Assembly (NCBI GenBank): GCA_963971285.1
Contig: OZ020246.1
Span: 9,407,217-9,471,216, forward strand
Direction of reading: 5' to 3'
Source: Astropecten irregularis
Lineage: Eukaryota; Echinodermata; Asteroidea; Paxillosida; Astropectinidae
DNA length: 64,000 nucleotides
Translations under genes and position numbers: made by a program
In this document: positions 56,201-64,000 of the stretch, one piece after another
How the letters are laid out: each line of letters opens with the position of its first letter
Numbering within the stretch: position 1 is the stretch's first letter
Notes under the pieces: generated by a model
What the model was told of the DNA's origin: nothing
The model's database searches: none
The model's input: only the letters and a program-made list of their open reading frames with translations

Positions 56201-57479
56201 GAGTTCACATCAATATCAATTTCGGTTTTTATCATGGTTTGTAATTAAGATTTTGACTGGCCTTGGCTGTTTGGTATACATGTATTTGTGGTATTTCAAA
56301 AAAGTTGGGTGGTCGAAGGGATCTAAAGGAGGTGCGGCTGGGTTGGGAAGGTGAGGTTGGGGGTGGTTTTGGGAGTTGGAAAATGGAGGGAGACTTAAGA
56401 GAAAATGTCAATGTTTGGTAGGCCACTCACTCAAATGTTGAGACTCCATGCAGCCAATAAGCTGGAATTGCACTTATTGGAAAAAGGATTTGATACATTT
56501 CAAATCTGGGCCCGACAGCACAGTGCTTTTGTTTACAGAGAGGAAATACTGCTTACAACATGGAATACACTCTAGAAAGACACTGTGCCTGTCCTACAGA
56601 ACCACCAATGAATACTGATTTAATAATCCTGTCTTATAAATTTCCCTCGGCAAGTTTCTATTGACTTCCAAGTCCTTGTCACCTAGCACTTACATTGACT
56701 GAAATTCTGCACTTAATGCCGAGTGTAAAGGGAATAATTCCATATACTGTGCATGTTGTTCATTGCACAAGGGAGTCATCATAACTAGGGTCAGAGGAAC
56801 GTACAGACCTTCCTCAATCGGATGACCAACAGACAAACCAACATCTAGACCTATACGGTAAGGTTGGTACATGATTGGATTCCTGAACCTTGTGTGCCCC
56901 TTCCTTTAAACTTCACACTGCTTGTCTTCTTCCCTGCTTGATGAGCCGTGCAGATAGAACTTAGGTGATCTGTAAGACAGCCAAAGCTGATTTATAGATC
57001 AGCGCGGACATCCAGGTACTTTCATTCTCATAACTTGACAACCGATGAAAACTAACACATAGATGGCGCAAGCTACGGACAAATCAAGCACAAACTGTCC
57101 GTCGTCGAGAATTGTTTTCCGAATATTTTTGTCAAGAAGCAGAAATTGTGTTCTGTACGACTTTCATTGTCGAGTCCTAGTTTTTCCTCAGACAATAATC
57201 CTTCTTTGATGTACCGTATACTAAGATTAAACAATTCTGGCAGCTTTTTGTCTTAAAAACCATACAACTTAATGCTTTGTTTTCATCGGCTCCAAGGTCG
57301 GGGAGTTGGAATGACGTCACTCCGCGCTGATCTATACTCAGACAACAAATTGACAAGACCTGGGTGAAGAGATCAATGTTCTATTCCACAAGGTCTGTGG
57401 CATTCTTCTTTGTGTTTTCTTTTCCAAAGCTCAATATCATTAAGGCCAGTGTTGTAGGTGGATTCCCCAACCACGGCAT
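50213..57479. other. Intergenic region between Rab2 and the CHD gene
   Basis: 7.3 kb between two converging genes, AT-rich. It should hold the Rab2 3' UTR at the left and the CHD 3' UTR at the right (minus strand; an AATAAA on that strand lies at 55238-55243). I recognised no further gene. CpG is locally higher at about 54550-54800, without an assignable exon. Confidence 0.4.
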
Positions 57480-60400
57480 CTACTCCATTTCACTGTCGCT
57501 TGATTCTTTCTCTCTAACATCCCCTGGATTCTCCTCGATCTCACCAGTCTCCTCCTCGCTGGAGACCTCCTGCTGGGGTGGAGAAACCTGCTGTTGGTAG
57601 TGGTGGTGCTGCTGCAGCTCAGTCCCGTTGATGTTAGGAATCTCTGTAGGCAATGCAGTTGGGAGGAGGCCCTGGGTAGCCAGGAATGGAGAGTAGTACA
57701 TCCCAGCCGTGCTGGGGAGCAGGAATGGAGATATTCCGGCCAGTGCACTGGGAGCACTCACTGCTATAACTGGCTGGTCCGCTGAGAGGATCTTCCGTGG
57801 GGATGCACTCTTTCGCTTACGGGTCTTGTCCTTGGAATGGTCTTTGGTTTGCTGAGCTGGTGGCTCTAGGCCAGCCAAGCTGGCGATGGGAGCCACCCCT
57901 ATGGGCAGAGCTCCGATCCCCAGGCCGGGGAAACCTGACAAGGCCAGTCCACCAAGAGTACCACCACCGATCTGCATGGACACTTTGTTGTTGAGGTCTG
58001 AGGCTGGCGTCAAGTGGTTGGGCTGGAATGATTGGCCGGAGGTAGAGGAGAGAATGGCAGGGTATAAAGCAGGTTGGATGAGAGGAGAGCTGGACTTGGG
58101 AGGTGGTGTCAGGATGCGACTGTAGAGCTCAGCTGGAAGATTGCCCTAACAAGAAAAGAGAATGCAAAGCGTTCACTTCAGTGTCAATCAGTTCAAATCA
58201 TACAGGAGAACAAACATCAGCAATATCTCTGTGGTGACCTATAATTCAAAGCATGGAGGACTTACCTTTGCTTTGACTACCTCCGCCCAGTCGGAGGCCA
58301 CGTAGTAGCCTGGATGCTTCTCCAGCCAGTCAGCGAGGTTCTTCAGCATGGGCACCAGCTTGGCAGACAGCTTACGCCCCGTCTCCAGCTCAATTATGCC
58401 CACCCTCTCCTCCCCGGTCACCTTCTTCAGGTCCATCTTGGCCGGGTTTCTCAGACGTCGTCGCTTCGGCTTGTCATCCGCGGTGGCATTGGTGCTGCTG
58501 CCTGGTGGTTGATCCTCTTGTGAGTCCTACAAGAAGAGAAAGTAGTCAGGATGACAATGATTAGAGACCTGGTACTCCAAAAATGATAGAAAGCTGCACT
58601 GCATTAATTCCCTTATCAGCCACCACGCTGCATGTAAGCACAAAAAGGAGGTGAGTTTTTGCAAATGTTTCCTTTTCAGACAAATGAAAGTAGCTTTATT
58701 CTACCAAAGTGATTAACCTGAAAATACAGCATGGCACCACAGAAAATGTCCAGTTTATGTCCAATTTTGATTTAAATTTGAGAACAGTACAACCAAACCT
58801 AAACTCTGAGTATTTCCAGTTAAAATCCAAGCTGAAGAATTTATCAGATTTAATTTGCTCTTGTGAGCAAGAGACACATCGTCTCGGCAGTGGATATCAA
58901 GTTTGTCCAGACCGTTACCTACCTCTGAGGCTGTAGCATTCATCAATGAGTTCTCCTGAGTGGACAGCGATGAGTGGGTCTGATTCTGGATGACAAAGTC
59001 TTGGTGGTCCACAAACCATGCCATCAGGTCCTTCTTCCTAGGGGCAGTCTCCCCGGACAGCTTCTCACCGGTCTTGCGATTGAAGACGGGTACACGGTCA
59101 TCTAAAAACGATAGATGAGAACAGGAAAACAAATCAGGAAAACAAACACCAGCCCTGCTTCTGTCATGTATGTATTTTCCTTTCTTGTGCCCATTTTTAT
59201 AAAATGTTGGATGCCATAAAAGTACAAGACCACTTCAAATATCAACTGGACTACTAGACCAAGTCCAGGGAGAAGATCAATATAAAATATGAAGTTGCCA
59301 CACAGGGTCTCAAAGTTTGAACATCAAAATGAGCACAATAAACTGTGGGAAAAGCACTGTAGAAATGCCAATACTACTTGTCAGGCATGCAACTTGGATT
59401 TAACCAAAACTTTGTACAGTGTTTATCACTTTTCAATGGCATAAGAGTGAAGTGAAAAAAAGAGGAAATCAGCTGATCCGAGGAAAAGTTGCATGCCTGA
59501 CTTGTACGTAGATCTAACTTTGTGCTCAAGATCCGTCGTACAGTATTAGCATGGTTCGGGTGCAAGGAGGACACAAATTAACAAATGCCTTTGTGCTGTA
59601 CTACTGGTTACAAATGATGTGGCAATGATTGTGTATAACTTGGCAAGCTATAGGGTCAGGGAGAGGATAACTCACCGTCATTGAAGTTGGCCAAATTCAG
59701 ACGCCTGGGTTTTCTCTTCCGCTTCTGTGGGTGCATGTTGTCACCCTGAATGGCAAAGAATCAGAAATGGTCCGATGGAATTTAATTACGATATCGTAGC
59801 ATAGTCAAGGTGTAATACAAAGGCTCTTAACTGTCATTCTCATTGAATGAAAGACAACATGGGGACTGAAGTGGAACGAGGATTGATCATGGGAACAAAC
59901 TCATCTACACAATGTCTTCAAACCTCCTTCAGTGGCAGAGCAAATCTTAACCCTGGGAAACAGACTAATCTATCCCTTAAGGTGACCCTTCCTATCGCCA
60001 GAATGATCAATTAACAAGCAATCTGATCCTTATATACATTAAAGACTTTCTACTGCATATAAAGGAAAATATCCTAGTGGCAAGAAAAATAGGGAGTTAG
60101 CAGTCGGGCGCTACAATACTTAAAGACTCCCCAATGAATAACAAAGCTCTGGCTTGCTTACTTCCCACGAAGATGACATGGTCTAAAAAGAGCTTCAAGG
60201 GACTAATGAGTAGAAGCAGTCATGTTTGTTGGATCCCCAAGTGTCTCCTGTTAGGGGTGGAATAAGGTGGGTGTAAAATTCAAGTACTCACCTCAGTTTT
60301 CATGCCCAGCACACCATGCATCGTCTTCAGCTTCACCTTGAGGTAGTTCCTCTTCTTCCTCCTCCTCATCTCCTCCACAGATGGTCTCCGCGTTGGGTCC

Positions 60401-63400
60401 ATCGGCCGGTGACCTGGTGGCCTTTCATTCCCTTCCCCCTTTGGCATCTCTGGATTGGCTCTGGCAAGGTTTCCGGGGTCCTGGGCATTGTATCGGGACG
60501 ATCCTTGAGAGAGATCAAGGGGTGTTTCAGATGCCGCCTTGAGCATCATGGACGGATGTTGAAGATCTGCAAGGTAGTGGGATAGAGGAAGGGGGAGAAA
60601 TTGGCAACTTTTGTATTAAAATTGTGACTAGGCAAAACAAAATGAGGCTTTTTCATTGATGACATTTGAAATTTATATTCCTCTTTCCTGTTGAACCAGA
60701 GGAAATTAACTGAAGGTCATGATGAAAAAATCATGCCCACAAAACATTTTCTTTTAATGTTTTAAATGTTTTTGGCTTCATACAAGATGTAATTTTGGCT
60801 AAAAAGCTGAAACCCTATATACAGTGGAATGCAACTATAACGAACATGGTGGGATGGATAGATGTTGTCCGTTACAGTGGTCGTTTGTTATAGTGAATTT
60901 AAGAACCATATTGGGTACATAGGATGATGTTCGGTACAGCCAAAAGCGGTGTTCGTTATGGTGGCGTTCCACTGTAGCCAGTTATGGGCTTTCAATTTAT
61001 AACTTCACAGCTAGAATTTGTTGATGACTGAGAACCATCAATGCAAGGTAACGACAGGGAATCACACTTTGACAAAATGATCCACAAATATTCAAAGACG
61101 GTGTTGGGGACACTCCCTAGTAGAAGGAATAAAGTTAAGTTGTACCTCTTTCCATACTAGGATCCAATTTCCGCTTTCTCTTTCGTTTCCTCTGCTGCAC
61201 CAGTGCGAGCAGGCCGTCGGCCATCCCAGGCCCGGCGTAGTTGTGCTCAGAGGGCATGACCGAGGGATCCCAGGGCAGCTCCCCAGCCTGAGGTGGGAAG
61301 TGGTCAGAGTCGTACTGGTGCTGCTTGCTCTGGGCGGCCAGTTGGGCTTTGGCTGTGTCTTGGTTGTGGTGGTTCTGGCGTCGGCCTGGCCAGCAGTTTT
61401 TCAGGACACAATGACAGATGTTTTCAAGGCGATGGACAATCACTCGATCCTAGGGAGGGGTTTACGGAAGGGGGATGGGCAGGAGGGTAACAGGGGGAGA
61501 TGCGAGGAGAATTCAAATCAATCCATCAAAAATGTCCTCTTTTGAATTAGATTTCTAGAGACAGTGCAGGACTGTAGTGCCTACACACAGGACAGTAAAG
61601 CCCAGGCACTGTAAGTTCAAACAGGGATTCCCTGATCAGGGACCAAGAATGAGCTCACAGTGGACTAGTTGTTTCAATATTGTTCTCAGGTAAAATGTTT
61701 AAATGTTTTAAGATTGAAAGGGCTCCTACCTTTGGCCATTTCATGAGGAAGGCATACGTCATATTTGTGGTGGCACTGGAGACCTCAGTTGCTGGACCAT
61801 CATGGCTGGCATCTTCACCAGTCATTCCGCTCACCTCCCCATCCTCTTTGGATGACTCCTCTTTCACATCGCCAGCCTCTGCGCTGTTCTGCTGTTTAGT
61901 ACTTTCCTCCTCGTCATCCTGAGTGTCGTTGACGTTCAAGCTGGCAGTGTTTCCAGTCTCCACGTTATCTGTCCTGTCCGATGCCCTGCTGCTTTGAGTA
62001 CTCCTGTCTTGGCTGTTCTCGGACTGTTCCGCTAATTCCTGTTGTGAATCTTCGCAGGGCAGAGACCCAGAAGCATCCTGCGAGTCATCAAGGCAGTTTT
62101 CATTTTTGGATGGCGACATTTTGTCTGCACTATCTTCCTGAGTTGGCTCTTCGTTAAAACTGTCCTCGATGCCCGACTCCTCAGATTCTGGCCGCTTGGA
62201 CTCTGTAGTGCTGGGCTTCTCCTGTGAACTGGAGGCACTCTCCTCATCATTTACAGTTTCGGGATCGCAACCCGTTTCCCCTGTCGGGGTTTCACTACTA
62301 GTTCTCAACTTGTTGTCCTCGGGATGTGGGCTAGGCTGGTCAGTTCTGTTAACCTCCTCCTGGGCCGATGCTGGTTCTGTCGGCGGTTTGACCGGTGGAG
62401 GGACTGGTAAAGGCACAGGGATCATCAAGGGGTACTTCTCCTTTAGATCTTTGAAGGTAAGGTCTGGATCTGCTAACATCTGTTGTTGAGATTCCATACG
62501 ATTGATTCCATATCTGCAACAAAAATCACCAAATAAAGAAAAATTCAAAGCATCCTTTGATACCCGTTGGTTAGACCTAATCCAACTGGAATTCTAAATA
62601 TGACATTGGTCATGCAAGTTTTCGGGAGAGAGCACAAGCATGCATGACACATCATGCATTTTTCACAGAACCCCCCAACCTCCACCATTTGCACTTGGTA
62701 CCATCATGAAACAGGTCCTGTGTCAAATTAACCACAAATGGCAAAGCACATTGTGCCCAACAGTGCCTCAGCATATCAATGATCAAAACTCAATCACCCA
62801 ATCCTGGTATTTATCTCAAAGTCAAACTGTTCTCAGAACAGTGTCATTACGCACAGCAAAGGCCAGACAATGTCCGGGCAAATTGCTTCTGGTTTTAGAG
62901 GGACAATTCTTTCCTCATTGAACAGCTGGACTTGAGATTGAAAATTCTGGGGCCGATTTCACTCAAACGCTTTGCGATATCCCTAAAGCCCAAATTGATC
63001 GCTAAACGGAAAATTGCTACACAAAGAAGCGATCGAAAAAGTGTTAGTGAAATCATCCTGTTTCAAGGATTATTCATTACAGAGCCTGTGTGAGTTCTAC
63101 AGTCCTGTTTGGCCATCAAGCTTCTAAACAGAGTTGCAGTGCCCGTGATGCACAATTGTGCGTCTTTTAAAAAACTGAGAAATGATTAAGTGAAGGCTTA
63201 TTGTTCAACCAATAAAGCACAAACAGGGGCAATGACGGCACAAAAAATTTGCTGAGCACACAAGTCACGCTTTTAGAAAAAATACAATATAAATGGGTTG
63301 CCGCCAGTCTAAACACCACACAATGTGTAATGTTTTTGAGACAGATGTTTTTACCTTTATCGCACAAAACTTTGGACCCAAACTCCATTTTTGCCAAGCC

Positions 63401-63682
63401 AAATATATATGACAGTAACCCTCTAGACTACATGAATGAACAAACCCTGTAGGCTTCTGGTTTACCTTGCAACGCCAATGACCAAGTCACGGTCATGCAC
63501 TCCCAACTCCCACCAGTCTGGAAGCTCCAGACTCTTGCGGCAGTGCCTCATGCGTAAGGCCATCTCTGGATGGGGTAGGACCTCATTGCGGATCTTCAGG
63601 AGGAGATCGATGCGGTGCAGGACTTTATTGGCACGCTCCTCTGAGATGTTCTCGATTGTAAAGTCGGGCGGGGGCAAGGAAG
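57480..63682 (-). CDS. CHD7: CHD7/8/9 (kismet)-type chromatin remodeller, C-terminal 8 exons, 5' part beyond the right edge
   Basis: Exons (5' to 3', minus): 63466-63682, 61730-62513, 61146-61449, 60292-60566, 59676-59745, 58923-59101, 58266-58526 and 57480-58145. Phase is continuous, giving about 917 residues plus stop. The first exon opens mid-codon, so upstream exons lie beyond 64000. Exons 1-2 here encode the conserved block LELPDWWELGVHDRDLVIG...YGINRMES known from CHD7/8/9 C-terminal to the helicase, then about 210 residues of Ser/Glu-rich acidic linker. A WPKDRVIVHRLENIC block and basic KRKRKRKLD follow. Two BRK domains are present: VPVFNRKTGEKLSGETAPRK (about 555) and VGIIELETGRKLSAKLVPML (about 650). 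The C-terminus is Ala/Gly/Pro-rich, ending in an acidic tail (SDSEME). Chromodomains and the SNF2 motor are outside the window. Family members slide nucleosomes with ATP at enhancers. It is likely the single ancestor of CHD7/8/9 rather than CHD7 alone. Confidence 0.93.
62950..63055. repeat. Short inverted-end repeat in a CHD intron
   Basis: GGCCGATTTCACTCAAACGC ... AAAAGTGTTAGTGAAATC. Ends are inverted and the interior is unlike the other families listed, although the ends recall the repeat at 48361. Confidence 0.4.
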
Positions 63683-64000
63683 CTGTTTTTTGTTAAAGCC
63701 AAGATAAAACATCAAATTTGAAAAACAAACAAATAAAAAACGAAGTACATAAGTTAGCACACTGATTCATCCTAGCGACCACAGAAAGCTTCTTCCAGAA
63801 CCTACAGTTGGTTCTTCAAAGTTGGTACCCAATTGATAGCTCTAAAGTTCTTTCCAAAAACCATAGATAGCCCCTTTAATGGAAATGACAAAATAAATAA
63901 CCAGTGTCTAACAAGAACTATTAAGATAATGCATAATGCATATACATTTGGCAGCAACCAATTCAGCACCTAGGTTCCTTCCAAAAACCTAAGATGGTCG

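Overview
The window is eukaryotic nuclear DNA. It has AT-rich non-coding sequence, GT-AG introns in every gene, and many short inverted-repeat transposons and tRNA-derived SINEs. The gene set points to a non-vertebrate deuterostome: one pocket protein of p107/p130 type, one HSF5-like factor, one Rab2 and one CHD7/8/9-type remodeller. The frequent AGGCCTA words and the (G)GGCCAATTTCATAAA palindromic repeats make an echinoderm most likely. That placement is an inference and was not tested.

Layout. 1-4640: a mosaic of local duplications, a 39-bp minisatellite and degenerate exon-like tandem units, with no intact gene. 4648-7337: a cluster of hAT-like MITEs, one nested in the end of another. 7338-11822: intergenic, with a LINE 3' end and a tRNA-derived SINE. 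11865-33490 (minus): a complete retinoblastoma-like gene with 20 coding exons encoding 1141 aa. 33491-36209: a divergent intergenic region with E2F, CRE and CCAAT sites next to the RBL gene and a CpG-rich palindromic element. 36210-38649 (plus): an HSF5-like gene with 3 coding exons encoding 411 aa. 40598-49786 (plus): Rab2 with 7 coding exons encoding 212 aa. 49787-57479: intergenic sequence and UTRs. 57480 to the right edge (minus): the last 8 coding exons of a CHD7/8/9 (kismet)-type gene, running off the window.

All coding exons were joined by hand. Reading phase is continuous across every junction in the four genes, and all the splice sites used are GT-AG. The genes do not form a pathway, though the pocket protein and the CHD remodeller are both chromatin and cell-cycle regulators. 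From memory of the human map, human RAB2A adjoins CHD7, RAB2B adjoins CHD8, RBL2 adjoins CHD9, and RBL1 shares 20q with CHD6. The single RBL-HSF-RAB2-CHD cluster here therefore looks like the unduplicated ancestor of a vertebrate four-fold paralogon. This is the most interesting observation in the window.

The second theme is mobile DNA. A TIR family (GGAAAGAATTCCACTGACGGCC) has 8-bp target duplications and a readable insertion order. A TTAA-flanked family has four copies. Two tRNA-derived SINE families and several near-perfect palindromic elements are also present.
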